Positions 1 through 9,550 of a stretch of DNA of 64,000 nucleotides are shown piece by piece. This stretch comes from Xiheimicrobium sp033763395 (GTDB lineage: Bacteria > Myxococcota > Myxococcia > Myxococcales > Myxococcaceae), in NCBI GenBank assembly GCA_033763395.1, contig JANRKQ010000086.1, positions 1 to 64,000 on the forward strand, in the 5' to 3' direction. Each line of letters begins with the position of its first letter. Positions within the stretch are counted from its first letter, which is position 1. The position numbers were made by a program, and so were the translations under genes. A model generated the notes under the pieces. It saw nothing but the letters and a program-made list of their open reading frames with translations. It did no database searches and was not told the DNA's origin.

Positions 1-896
1 GGTGTCACGAAGAACGAGACGGCTGGAGCCGGATCTGCCGGGGCGCCGGGGTTCAGGAGGAAGAGCGCGAGACCACCGGCAGCGGCGAGCCCACCACCGA
101 CGAGCAGGGCGACGCCGGTGTTCTGGGCCGGGCGGGCACCCTCCCACGCGGCGAACGCCTGAGCGTTGGCGCAGCCCATGCGCGAGGTGGGACAGAGCTC
201 GTCGATCGTTCGGCTCGCGGCCGCGGCCTGCGAGAGGAACACCGCTCCCACCACCGCGACCCCGACGCCGACGCCCGCCGCCGATAGCCCGATGATGCGC
301 GAGGTGGTGAAGAACCCTCCGGCCGGCGGGGTGGCGCTGCTCGTCACCTCGAGGGCCGGGGGCGGCGGAGGCGGCGGGAGTGGATCAGCCGACGCGAGCT
401 TCTCGGCCGGCGGCGGGACCTTCTTCGGCTCCTCTTTCAAAGGCTCGACCTTCGTCACCGGCGCGGGCGCGTCCTTGATGCCGAGCAGCTCTTTGAGCGG
501 CCCGACCAGCGTCGGCACTTTGGCGACCAGCGCGCCCCCGATGGCGTCTGCCTTCGCCTCGGCGTCGACGACCGCGACCTTCTTCCCGAACTCGTCGACC
601 GAGATCGCCTCGAGCTTCGCCACGCCCTCGCCGAGCACGATCCCCACGTCGACCAGCACCATCGCAGGGACGCCCTTCGCCTTGCCCTTCTCGACGAGGC
701 ACGGCTTCTTCGCCGCGCAGGTCGAGAGGTCCTCCGGCGCCAGCGTCGACGGCACCCCGGCGCTGGTGAGCGCCCTCGCGACCACCGCCGCGACCTCGAG
801 GCTCTTGGGCGCCGTCGTGCCCGTTCGACGACTCACCACCACCCACGTCTCCGGCGTCGCCATCAGCGACGCCGCCACCACCGCCGTCAACACCAT
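1..896 (-). CDS. Partial hypothetical protein with C-terminal membrane segments (3' end beyond left edge)
   Basis: The frame is open on the minus strand from an ATG at 896 to the window edge, with a good ribosome site (AGGGGAGG) just upstream, so only the C terminus is missing. The visible 298 residues begin with a short hydrophobic signal-like stretch. A globular region follows with phrases such as VARALTSAGV and CAAKKPCLVEKGKAKGVPA, which resemble myxobacterial proteins that combine a caspase-like or TPR-free domain with a membrane tail. Then come a Pro-rich linker (PPPPPPALEV) and two hydrophobic segments around residues 205-225 and 255-275. It lies 11 bp downstream of the Ser/Thr kinase gene and is probably cotranscribed with it. 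Function unknown; a role in the output or anchoring of that kinase is only an inference from position. Confidence 0.75.
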   Translation of the reverse strand, partial: MVLTAVVAASLMATPETWVVVSRRTGTTAPKSLEVAAVVARALTSAGVPSTLAPEDLSTCAAKKPCLVEKGKAKGVPAMVLVDVGIVLGEGVAKLEAISVDEFGKKVAVVDAEAKADAIGGALVAKVPTLVGPLKELLGIKDAPAPVTKVEPLKEEPKKVPPPAEKLASADPLPPPPPPPALEVTSSATPPAGGFFTTSRIIGLSAAGVGVGVAVVGAVFLSQAAAASRTIDELCPTSRMGCANAQAFAAWEGARPAQNTGVALLVGGGLAAAGGLALFLLNPGAPADPAPAVSFFVT

Positions 897-907
897 GTCG
901 TCCTCCC

Positions 908-2764
<1,857 letters not shown>

Positions 2765-2860
2765 CAGCCTACCCGTCGGTCCTGGGGAAACCCAGCGAAG
2801 AAACCTTCGTGGTTTCGATGGGTTCCATGAATGTCAGCCCCGCCTGCTACGAGGGGTGTC

Positions 2861-3652
2861 ATGAAGCAGACGTTCTCTTTCGCAGAGGTGGTTCCACTGG
2901 TCGGCGCGAGCGCGGCATCGACGACGGTGTTGGTCGAGCTCGTGTGGGGCCCCAGCGCGCCAGAGCGCTTCACCTTCCAGGACCTGGTGCTGTTGCGCAC
3001 CGCGAAGGGCCTGCTGGAGCGGCGCGTCTCGAGGCTCCGGCTCAAGCAGGCGCTCGCCGAGGTGCGCGCGAGGCTGTCGGGTGAGCAGCCGCTGTCGTCA
3101 GTCGCCCTGCAGCAAGAGGGCGATGAGCTCGTGGCGGGCGTCGGGGCGTCCCGGTGGAACGCCGAGACGGGGCAGGCGCTGCTCGATCTGCACCCCACCT
3201 CGCGGGCGACGTCGTGGCTCAAGGCTCCGGCGCAGCGCGACGCCGATGCGCTGTTCGCGAGGGCCGTCGCCGAGGAGCAGCAGGCCCCCGCGGCGGCGCT
3301 CGCGTCGTACGGAGAGGCCCTGGGCGCGAACCCGATGCACGCCGATGCACACGTCAACCTCGGGCGGCTGCTGCATCAGCGCGGCCAACTCAAGGAAGCC
3401 GAGGCCCACTACGTCGCCGCGCTGGTGGCCCGCCCCGAGGACGCGACCGCGACCTTCAACCTGGCCGTGGTGCTCGACGATCAGGGCCGGCTCGACGAGG
3501 CGATCGCTCGCTACCAGGAGGCGCTGCGGCTCGACCCGTGGTGTGTCGACGCGTCGTTCAACCTCGCGCGGCTGTACGAGAAGAAGGGCGAGCGGCTCGC
3601 GGCGCTCCGGCACCTCAAGGACTACCGGCGGCACTCCCACCCGGGCCGATGA
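2861..3652 (+). CDS. MerR-like DNA-binding domain fused to TPR repeats
   Basis: Protein of 263 aa if started at the ATG at 2861, which has GAGGGG seven bases upstream; an in-frame ATG at 2831 lacks this. The N-terminal 110 residues contain FTFQDLVLLRTAKGLLE followed by a helix with RLRLKQALAEVRA. This resembles the winged-helix/MerR-type regulators that myxobacteria fuse to TPRs. The rest holds about four tetratricopeptide repeats (for example NPMHADAHVNLGRLLHQRG and FNLAVVLDDQGRLDEAIARY), which bind protein partners. It is divergent from the kinase at 908-2764. The TPR call is firm. The DNA-binding call rests on similarity I recognise and is less certain. Confidence 0.85.
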   Translation: MKQTFSFAEVVPLVGASAASTTVLVELVWGPSAPERFTFQDLVLLRTAKGLLERRVSRLRLKQALAEVRARLSGEQPLSSVALQQEGDELVAGVGASRWNAETGQALLDLHPTSRATSWLKAPAQRDADALFARAVAEEQQAPAAALASYGEALGANPMHADAHVNLGRLLHQRGQLKEAEAHYVAALVARPEDATATFNLAVVLDDQGRLDEAIARYQEALRLDPWCVDASFNLARLYEKKGERLAALRHLKDYRRHSHPGR

Positions 3653-3658
3653 ACGAGG

Positions 3659-4036
3659 TCAGCGGTTGGCCGAGATCCCGCGCACGCAGATCGAGAGCGT
3701 CCCACCGTCAGAGGCGGGAACGTTGGGGTCGCAGCGCAGCGCGCCCATCGAGCCGGTGGGGCACTCGCCCATCGCTCCGCACGGCACCGAGCAGTACCCC
3801 GACAACACCCCACCGTCGCTCGCGGCGGGCTCGCTGACACACACCTGCTGTTCGCACTCCGGCGAGCCGAGCTGAATGATGCGGCGGTTCGTCGTGCTCA
3901 CGGGGAGCTGCACACAGCGCCCGTCGGTCCCCCGGGGGCAGCAGGGGCCGTCGATCGGGGTCGAGCAGGCGGCCAGTGCCAGACCCAGGAGCGTGATGGC
4001 GCGGAGCAACACCGGGCGCAGAGAACCACGTTCCAC
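3659..4036 (-). CDS. Small Cys-rich predicted lipoprotein
   Basis: Protein of 125 aa starting at a GTG that directly follows the stop codon of the upstream gene (TGA then GTG). The N terminus has two Arg residues, a hydrophobic core (AITLLGLALAAC) and a lipobox LAAC with the Cys at about residue 24, so it should be lipid-anchored after signal peptidase II cleavage. The mature part has about eight Cys residues in short spacings (CCPRGTDGRC, CSVPCGAMGECP), suggesting a disulfide-stabilised periplasmic or surface domain. No family was recognised with confidence; it resembles the small Cys-rich lipoproteins common in myxobacteria. It is translationally coupled to the membrane protein upstream. 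Confidence 0.75.
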   Translation of the reverse strand: MERGSLRPVLLRAITLLGLALAACSTPIDGPCCPRGTDGRCVQLPVSTTNRRIIQLGSPECEQQVCVSEPAASDGGVLSGYCSVPCGAMGECPTGSMGALRCDPNVPASDGGTLSICVRGISANR

Positions 4037-4624
4037 TCACCACCTCCAGCCCACGCGGGCCCCCAGGGCGCCGGTGGGGCTCACGTCGACGCCCAGCAGC
4101 AGCTCCTGGGTCAGCCGCCCGTTGAGGATCGCGAGCACCGTGTCGAACACCAGCAGGAACCCGCCCTGAATGAGGAGCGCCTGCCCAAAGCCCACCAGCC
4201 GCGCATCGGCCGTCCCCTCGCCCCGCTGCCAGAGGAACGCGCCCGCCGCGAGGTAGGCCACGTCGAGGCCGGCGTTGAGGAGGAGGATCTTCTCCTGCGT
4301 GTTGCTCGCTTCGAGGCTCTGCCTGGCGTCGAACCCGGCGGGATCTTTGCCCCAGTCGCCGATGAGCCCCGCCAACGCGAGGCCCAGGTTCACGAGGTTC
4401 CACGTCGCGTTGCCCAGGTGCAGCCAGCGCAGCCGCTCGTCGCGCTCGAGCCCGAACCCCACCGAACCCACCACGATGTTCCCGACCGCCCAGCCGCCGA
4501 GCACGAACATCGCGGTGCGGTTGGTCGTCAGCCGACGGCGGTTCCAGGCCGTGAGGTCGACCGGAGGTGCCGGCGCGGCGGCGGGTGTGGCGTTGAGGGT
4601 GAGCGCGAGGGCCAGCGACAGCAT
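4037..4624 (-). CDS. DUF6992-like multi-pass membrane protein
   Basis: Protein of 195 aa from the ATG at 4624. It has an N-terminal signal (MLSLALALTLNATPAAA) and then four predicted hydrophobic helices: MFVLGGWAVGNIVVGSVGF, NLVNLGLALAGLIG, LNAGLDVAYLAAGAFL and ALLIQGGFLLVFDTVLAI. The phrase WNLVNLGLA and the helix pattern resemble DUF6992 proteins of unknown function, which I assign from memory. The C terminus (GVDVSPTGALGARVGWRW) looks like a short outer-membrane-type strand end. The open frame extends upstream to 4822, but that part is Arg/Ser-rich shadow sequence overlapping mutY. It is divergent from mutY and coupled to the lipoprotein gene. Confidence 0.75.
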   Translation of the reverse strand: MLSLALALTLNATPAAAPAPPVDLTAWNRRRLTTNRTAMFVLGGWAVGNIVVGSVGFGLERDERLRWLHLGNATWNLVNLGLALAGLIGDWGKDPAGFDARQSLEASNTQEKILLLNAGLDVAYLAAGAFLWQRGEGTADARLVGFGQALLIQGGFLLVFDTVLAILNGRLTQELLLGVDVSPTGALGARVGWRW

Positions 4625-4703
4625 CGGGGCGGAGTAACCCGCGCCTGACCGCCGCGCATCGCTCTTGTCGTCGCCGCGTCGTTCTGGGAAGTCCCCGAGC
4701 CGC

Positions 4704-5843
4704 GTGGGCCCGCCCCTGACCGATGACCGGCTGCAGTTGGCGACCGCCGAACGTCCGCGGCTCCGTGACGGGCTGCTCGGCTGGTTCGATCGGACTCGAC
4801 GCGATCTGCCGTGGCGGCGCACGAAGGATCCGTACGCGATCTGGATCAGCGAGGTGATGCTGCAGCAGACGCAGGTCGACCGGGTGGTGCCGTACTTCGA
4901 GCGGTTCCTCGCGCGCTTCCCGACGGTCGAGTCACTGGCCCGGGCGAGCGTGGAGGACGTGCTCGGGGTGTGGCGGGGGCTGGGGTACTACTCGCGCGCC
5001 CGCAACCTCCACGCTGCCGCGCGTGTGCTGATCGAGACCCACGGTGGACGACTGCCCGACGATCTCGAGGGCCTGCGCGCCCTGCCCGGCTTCGGGCGGT
5101 ACACGGCCGGCGCGGTCGCGTCGATCGCCTTCGGGCGCGAGGCGCCGCTGGTGGACGGCAACGTCGCCCGGGTGCTGTCGCGGCTGTTCGAGATCGACGG
5201 AGCCCCCGGCGACAAGGCCCGCGAGGCCCTCCTGTGGGCGCTGGCGAGCGAGCTGGTGCACGGCGAGCGCCCCGGTGACTTCAACCAGTCCCTCATGGAG
5301 CTCGGCGCCACCGTCTGCACGCCCTCGTCGCCGACGTGTCTGTTGTGCCCGGTGCGGGCCTCGTGCCGGGCGCAGGCGAGCGGACGTCAGGGCGAGCTAC
5401 CGCCACCGAGGAAACAGGCGCCCCGGAAGCGGCTCGAGCTGGCCGTGGCGTTGAGCGCGCGCGACGGCGCGGTGCTGCTCGCCCGCCGGGCAGAGCGGGG
5501 GTTGTTCGGTGGCCTGTGGGAGCTGCCGGCGCTGCCGCTCGAGGCTGGCACCAACGCGTACGCGAGCCTGCGCGAGCTCTTCGGCAAGCGCGCGACGATC
5601 GGCCCCGAGATGCTGGTGCTCGAGCGCACGCTGACCCATCGCGATCTGGTGCTGCGCGTCTTCCCCGTCGCGCTACCGCCCCGGCTGAAGTCGCCACCTG
5701 AGGGCTACGTCGAGTGGCGCTGGGTGCCCCGAGAGGAGACGCGGGAGCTCGGCATGAGCTCGGCCATGGAGACCGCGCTCGACGAAGCCCTGCCGGAGGC
5801 GCGCCCGAAGCCGAAGAAGAAGCCGACGGCCCGGAAGACGTGA
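4704..5843 (+). CDS. mutY: A/G-specific adenine DNA glycosylase MutY
   Basis: Removes adenine mispaired with 8-oxoguanine in base excision repair. All hallmarks are present: the catalytic Glu in SEVMLQQTQVDRV; the helix-hairpin-helix/Gly-Pro-Asp region LRALPGFGRYTAGAV with the catalytic Asp in VDGNVARVLSRLFE; the [4Fe-4S] cluster ligands spaced C-X6-C-X2-C-X5-C (CTPSSPTCLLCPVRASC); and a C-terminal Nudix-like 8-oxoG recognition domain (ERGLFGGLWELPALP). No ATG is available at the N terminus. I use the GTG at 4704, preceded by GGGAAG; a TTG at 4665 would add 13 residues. The C terminus is a basic tail rich in Lys and Pro. Function is certain, the start is not. Confidence 0.95.
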   Translation: MGPPLTDDRLQLATAERPRLRDGLLGWFDRTRRDLPWRRTKDPYAIWISEVMLQQTQVDRVVPYFERFLARFPTVESLARASVEDVLGVWRGLGYYSRARNLHAAARVLIETHGGRLPDDLEGLRALPGFGRYTAGAVASIAFGREAPLVDGNVARVLSRLFEIDGAPGDKAREALLWALASELVHGERPGDFNQSLMELGATVCTPSSPTCLLCPVRASCRAQASGRQGELPPPRKQAPRKRLELAVALSARDGAVLLARRAERGLFGGLWELPALPLEAGTNAYASLRELFGKRATIGPEMLVLERTLTHRDLVLRVFPVALPPRLKSPPEGYVEWRWVPREETRELGMSSAMETALDEALPEARPKPKKKPTARKT

Positions 5844-5849
5844 GGGGAT

Positions 5850-6255
5850 GCTCGTGGCCGGTCACCTCAGTCTCCCTGAATGAGGCGCTGCGCCCGCGAA
5901 GATCGACGGGAGTGAAGCTGTGAGGCGAACCCCCACTCAGAGCGGAACGACCGCTTCGGCCTCACCTTCGGCGAGGTGCAGGAGCCGCTGCCGACTTCGT
6001 GTGGCCGGCCGCCAATTGCCGTGGCGACGCCGCATGGCTGCCGCCCCGGCGGACGAGCTGGGAGATCGAGCTCGACCCCGCGCCGCCGACGTCAGGGCCG
6101 CTCCGCGAGAACTCCTCCACCAGCTCTTTGCGCACCTCGACCCGGATGCCCCACGCGTCGCGCAGCGTGAGCCGAACGCCGGAGTTGCAAGTCGCCAACG
6201 ACTCGCGCAGCTCGCCTCGTGCGAGGCAAACCCGGCGGGGAGATCCCTCGAGCCG
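5850..6255. other. Gene-poor stretch downstream of mutY containing a diverged repeat copy
   Basis: About 400 bp with no convincing gene. On the minus strand a short open frame (about 5962-6198) begins with LATCNSGVRL followed by GIRVEVRKELVEEF. This matches, at protein and DNA level, the 5' region of the upstream minus-strand gene and a second copy at 7139-7233. It looks like the decayed remains of a duplicated gene. Around 6210-6223 there is a short perfect hairpin (GCCTCG-CA-CGAGGC). Confidence 0.5.
6133..6200 (-). repeat. Diverged direct repeat, copy C
   Basis: Third and most diverged copy of a repeat also found at 6991-7045 and 7139-7233. Read on the minus strand it encodes LATCNSGVRL...GIRVE, compared with LAACSNGGVRL...AIRVE in the 7.2-kb copy. 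It shares the stretch CCTCGACCCG and most of the next 50 bases with that copy, with a few indels. Confidence 0.55.
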
Positions 6256-7005
6256 TCAGCGGTACCACCCGAGTGACTGCGCCACCTCTTCGTCCACGAC
6301 CCGCACCCAGGTGGGCTCGCGCGGCGCGACGGCGGCGAGCAGCTTGTCTCCGTTGCGGACCGGGCGCCGCGAGCCGTTGCAGCGCGCGGTGACGTCGTGG
6401 CGGCGATCGTCACGATAGAAGTGCGCGGCGAAGGAGCGCTCTCCCGGCTGCTCTGCCAGCGCTGCGTTCGGCGTGAGCCAGACGAGGAGGCCCGTTCGCA
6501 GCGGCTCGACCTCTCGGCGCATCGCACGGCGCAGCTCCCGCGCGACCACCAGCACGGCGGCGATGAGCGCGACTGCCACGACCGCGCCCAGCATCGGCCC
6601 TGACGTCGCGCCGGCCTCGGTGGTGCCCTTCTCGCGCGGCTGATCCGGCGCTGCGCCCATCACGAGGAGCTCGAGCCGCGCCCCTTTGCCAATGCCCCGC
6701 GCGCGCTCGGACTCCACGAGCACCGAGGCCGTGTGTTGGCGCTCCTCGAAGCGGTAGATCACCTGGACAGGCGTGCGGGCGCGGCCGCGATCGGGCTCCA
6801 CCAGCACGACCGCGCCGTCCACGGCGGTCGCCTCGCGGAGGAAGCGGGCGTCATCGGTGAGCCAGCGCGTCGCAGCCCACGCGAGCGCCGTGAGCCCTGC
6901 GACGCCGGCGAGGGCCACCGCTGCGACGAGGCCAACCCGTCGCACGGCGCCCGGTACCTGACGGAGCTTCACAGGGCGCGGTGCATGAGGGATCGCGAGC
7001 TGCAC
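6256..7005 (-). CDS. DUF3592-like membrane protein
   Basis: Protein of 249 aa from a GTG at 7005; the open frame continues to 7161, but that part lies in repeat sequence and lacks coding character. There are two strongly hydrophobic helices, near residues 24-46 (VGLVAAVALAGVAGLTALAWAA) and 133-155 (GPMLGAVVAVALIAAVLVV). Between them is a domain of about 80 residues with GAVVLVEPDRGRARTPVQVIYRF, the pattern of DUF3592 proteins: two membrane helices around an extracytoplasmic beta-rich domain. The C-terminal 85 residues are cytoplasmic-like and charged. Function unknown. Its start codon lies inside a repeat, so the upstream region was probably duplicated. Confidence 0.7.
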   Translation of the reverse strand: MQLAIPHAPRPVKLRQVPGAVRRVGLVAAVALAGVAGLTALAWAATRWLTDDARFLREATAVDGAVVLVEPDRGRARTPVQVIYRFEERQHTASVLVESERARGIGKGARLELLVMGAAPDQPREKGTTEAGATSGPMLGAVVAVALIAAVLVVARELRRAMRREVEPLRTGLLVWLTPNAALAEQPGERSFAAHFYRDDRRHDVTARCNGSRRPVRNGDKLLAAVAPREPTWVRVVDEEVAQSLGWYR

Positions 7006-7045
7006 GCCGCCGTTGTAGCAGGCCGTCAGTCGTGGCGTGCGTGAC
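6991..7045 (-). repeat. Diverged direct repeat, copy B (spans the start of the DUF3592-like gene)
   Basis: About 55 bp, roughly 85% identical by eye to 7174-7233. It contains the GTG start codon used for the minus-strand gene and its upstream region (minus-strand core GGCCTGCTACAACGGCGGC then GTG). The repeat therefore carries 5' regulatory sequence plus the first codons. Confidence 0.65.
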
Positions 7046-7138
7046 CTCGCGCTCTCTGAGCGGGACTTCAAGAAGGGCCCAGGTGACCGCCTCGTCATCG
7101 ACCCGTCGACGAGCGGCCCCCGGAACACCAGGTCGCAC

Positions 7139-7233
7139 TGCCTCGACCCGAATCGCCCCACGCACGCGACTGGGGTTCGCGAGCCGCACGCCGCCGTTGG
7201 AGCAGGCCGCCAGTCGAGGAGTGCGAGCGTGAC
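7139..7233 (-). repeat. Diverged direct repeat, copy A
   Basis: Minus-strand core GGCCTGCTCCAACGGCGGC followed by GTG-CGG-CTC, almost the same as copy B. The next codons (RLANPSRVRGAIRVEAVR) match copy C better than copy B. The frame runs on for about 60 codons with reasonable codon use and then becomes shadow sequence of the 6256-7005 gene. It is probably a truncated paralogue 5' end. Confidence 0.6.
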
Positions 7234-7245
7234 CGTGCAAGCCCG

Positions 7246-7809
7246 TCAGCGGGTGACGAAGCGGTCGACGAGCAGCCGAATGCGACGTTCGGCCTCGGCT
7301 CGATCGGGGGCGCGCGCGATCACTCCCTCGGCGGCCGAGTCGAGCACCTCGGCGAGCGCGGGCGCGACCCGGCGATCAGGCAGCCCACTGGCGACGAGCA
7401 ACTTCGCGAGGTGCGTCACGTAGCGCGCGTGGGCACGGGCCACGATCTCGGCCGTGAGCTCGTTCGAGGCCGCCAACAGCTCCGCGCCCGCTTCCGACGT
7501 GTGCACGAGGTCGTACAACCGCCCGAACTTCGTCTCCATCGAGCGTTCGATCGCCGCGGCGGGCCCCTGCTCCGCGGCCGCCGCCGCCATCGCGTCGTCG
7601 ACCAGGCGCGTGAGCACGTCTTCCACCACCGCGGCGAAGACGGCCGTCTTGTTCGGATAGCGCGCATAGGCCGTCGCCTTCGCCACCTGCGCCTCGGCCG
7701 CGATGGCTTCCATGCTCGTCTTCCGCAGCCCATGCCGGAGGAACAGCTTGAGGCCGGCGTCGAGCAACCCCCTGTGACTGCGGGGCTCTTCGGAAACGGC
7801 ACTGCTCAT
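7246..7809 (-). CDS. TetR/AcrR-family transcriptional regulator
   Basis: Protein of 187 aa from the ATG at 7809, with CCGGAGG seven bases upstream; the longer open frame runs through the divergent gene and is spurious. Residues 10-60 are a TetR helix-turn-helix: RGLLDAGLKLFLRHGLRKTSMEAIAAEAQVAKATAYARYPNK, where the recognition helix is preceded by TSMEAIA (quoted here as a positional guide: LRKTSMEAIAAEAQVAKAT). The rest is the variable helical ligand-binding and dimerisation domain. It is divergent from an SDR oxidoreductase. The shared intergenic region has a palindrome inside its own promoter, so it most likely represses itself and the SDR gene. Confidence 0.93.
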   Translation of the reverse strand: MSSAVSEEPRSHRGLLDAGLKLFLRHGLRKTSMEAIAAEAQVAKATAYARYPNKTAVFAAVVEDVLTRLVDDAMAAAAAEQGPAAAIERSMETKFGRLYDLVHTSEAGAELLAASNELTAEIVARAHARYVTHLAKLLVASGLPDRRVAPALAEVLDSAAEGVIARAPDRAEAERRIRLLVDRFVTR

Positions 7810-7842
7810 GAAACCTCCGGCTGCGACCTGCATCTCAGGGGT

Positions 7843-7871
7843 ACTATACGGTTCGAACGATTTTCGTTCAA
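7843..7871 (-). promoter_or_regulatory. tetR-type gene promoter (-35 TTGAAC, 17-bp spacer, -10 TATAGT)
   Basis: On the minus strand TTGAAC (7871-7866) and TATAGT (7848-7843) are separated by exactly 17 bp, a good sigma-70 promoter. It is placed to start transcription about 27 bases before the regulator's ATG. Confidence 0.7.
7855..7869. promoter_or_regulatory. Predicted TetR-family operator, perfect palindrome
   Basis: GAACGA-TTT-TCGTTC is a perfect 15-bp inverted repeat lying between the -35 and -10 boxes of the regulator's promoter and 23 bp upstream of the divergent SDR start. An extra half-site-like TCGTTCA follows at 7874-7879. Repressor binding here would block RNA polymerase for the regulator and probably for the SDR gene. 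Confidence 0.65.
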
Positions 7872-7891
7872 CTCGTTCACAGGAGGCAGTC

Positions 7892-8785
7892 ATGTCGGAC
7901 ACGATCATGAAGGTGTCGAAGGTGGTGCTGATCACCGGGTGCTCGTCGGGCATCGGGCGGGCGACGGCCCTGCGGCTGGTGTCACGAGGCCATCGGGTCG
8001 TCGCGACGGCGCGCCAGGTGTCGGACCTCGACGAGCTGGCCGCTGCCGGCTGTGACGTGCTGGCCCTCGACGTCACCGACGAAGCGTCGATGGTGGCGGC
8101 CGTGAAGACCGTCGAGGCGAAGTACGGCGCGGTGGGCGTGTTGGTGAACAACGCGGGCTACAGCCAATCGGGCGCCATCGAAGCGGTGCCCCTCGACCGC
8201 GTGCGCCGTCAGTTCGAGACGAACGTGTTCGGCCTGGTGCGGCTCACGCAGCTGGTGCTGCCCGGCATGCGTCGTCAGGGCTTCGGCCGGGTCATCAACC
8301 TCAGCTCGATGGGCGGCAAGCTGACGTTCCCGGGCGGCGGCTACTACCACGCGACGAAGCACGCCGTTGAGGCCATCAGCGACGCCCTGCGGTTCGAGGT
8401 GCAGGGCTTCGGCATCAAGGTGGTGTTGATCGAGCCTGGCCTCATCCGAACGGGGTTCAGCGAGGCCGCGGTCGGTTCGATGGGCCCGAACACGGCCGAC
8501 GAGGTGTACGGCGAGTTCCACCAGGCCGTCGCGAAGGCGACGAAGGACTCGTACGAGACGGGCCCGCTTGCGCGCATGGCCGGCACGCCCGACGACGTCG
8601 CCGCCGCGATCGAGCGCGCGATCACCGCGAGCGCTCCGCGGGCCCGCTACACCGTCTCGGCGTCGGCCACGGTGCTCCTGACCCAGCGGAAGCTGCTGTC
8701 CGATCGGGTGTGGGACTGGTTCCTCGGCGCGAACTTCCCGATTCCGGGCGCTGCGGAGAAGCGCCGGGCCGCCAGTCGGACCTGA
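7892..8785 (+). CDS. Short-chain dehydrogenase/reductase (SDR)
   Basis: NAD(P)-dependent oxidoreductase of 297 aa; the start at 7892 has AGGAGG six bases upstream. It is a classical SDR with the cofactor motif TGCSSGIG, the structural NNAG motif, the catalytic Ser in INLSSMGG and the YxxxK pair in YYHATKHAVEA. The C-terminal 60 residues are longer than in minimal SDRs and contain a hydrophobic substrate-binding part, as in sterol/retinol-type SDRs. The basic residue after the first strand (TARQVSDLDEL) suggests NADPH preference. Divergently transcribed with a TetR regulator, so probably induced by that regulator's ligand. Substrate unknown. Confidence 0.93.
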   Translation: MSDTIMKVSKVVLITGCSSGIGRATALRLVSRGHRVVATARQVSDLDELAAAGCDVLALDVTDEASMVAAVKTVEAKYGAVGVLVNNAGYSQSGAIEAVPLDRVRRQFETNVFGLVRLTQLVLPGMRRQGFGRVINLSSMGGKLTFPGGGYYHATKHAVEAISDALRFEVQGFGIKVVLIEPGLIRTGFSEAAVGSMGPNTADEVYGEFHQAVAKATKDSYETGPLARMAGTPDDVAAAIERAITASAPRARYTVSASATVLLTQRKLLSDRVWDWFLGANFPIPGAAEKRRAASRT

Positions 8786-8787
8786 GT

Positions 8788-8960
8788 TCAACCAGGTGCG
8801 TCGTCGAGCGCGGGCGCTCCCCGCGCGAAAGGAAGGTCCAGAGCGATCGACCCGCCTCGCCCGACCTCCAGCGACCGTTTCGCATCGACGAGCCCGCCCG
8901 ACACGACGCCGCCGGCGCCGACGACGGGACCGGGATCGAAGTCGAGGAGCCGTCGGTGCG
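8788..8960 (-). pseudogene. Possible gene remnant, C-terminal fragment
   Basis: About 50 minus-strand codons (LLDFDPGPVVGAGGVVSGGL ... ARGAPALDDAPG, ending in TGA at 8788) have the high third-position G+C expected of genes here and a plausible amino-acid mix. Upstream the frame becomes Arg-rich and no start with a ribosome site is visible. It may be the 3' remnant of a deleted gene. The stretch 8786-9147 is otherwise empty. Confidence 0.25.
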
Positions 8961-9147
8961 CGCACTGGCTGCGCGGCTGACGCGAACGACGTTGGTCCTT
9001 GCGTGTCGTCTCGCGCGACTCGCGGAAGCCCCTCACCCGATGCGTGCCATAGCGGCGAATTCGTTCGTGGAACGGGTGTCCGAACGGGGCTGGGCGACCT
9101 TCGGCCCGGGGCGATCACGGGCACGCTCCATGCTGTTGCACCACGCG

Positions 9148-9444
9148 ATGGACTTCTTCCAGGCACATCCTGCGACGGGGTGGCTGATTCTCGTCGGGCT
9201 CGCCGTCTTCCCACGCATCACCTTGCTCTTCGTGGGTGGGCCCTTCGGCGTGCTCCACTGGCTCGGCTGGGTCTTCGCGCCGCATCTGCTCGTCGCGATT
9301 CTCGCTACGAGCCGCTACTGGGACACCAACCCGGTGCTCTGCGCCGCTGCGTGGTTCATTGTGTTCGCGGGCACCGGTGGCGAAACAGGAGCGGCGCGGC
9401 GCGGGTGGCGCTGGCGGAGACGAACGACGGTGGTCGAGCGCTGA
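9148..9444 (+). CDS. Small membrane protein
   Basis: About 98 aa from the ATG at 9148 (an in-frame ATG at 9130 adds six residues). Three hydrophobic segments are evident: GWLILVGLAVFPRITLLFVG, VLHWLGWVFAPHLLVAIL and PVLCAAAWFIVFAGTGGE. A basic tail (RRGWRWRRR) should lie in the cytoplasm. No family was recognised and no clear ribosome site is seen for either start. The amino-acid composition clearly differs from the Arg/Ala-rich shadow frames nearby, so I consider it a real gene. Confidence 0.6.
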   Translation: MDFFQAHPATGWLILVGLAVFPRITLLFVGGPFGVLHWLGWVFAPHLLVAILATSRYWDTNPVLCAAAWFIVFAGTGGETGAARRGWRWRRRTTVVER

Positions 9445-9550
9445 CGGTGCCGCGGGACATGGACCCGTCGCGCTCACCCTTTTCGCGACACGGTGAGCCG
9501 CCGCGGAGCCCGCACGTGACCCACTCCGTGGCCCTGCTACAACCACGACG

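Noticed and set aside
5937..6527. A gene on the minus strand covering the end of the DUF3592-like protein
   Set aside because: Arg/Ser-rich frame overlapping a better coding frame, without a ribosome site; treated as shadow sequence.
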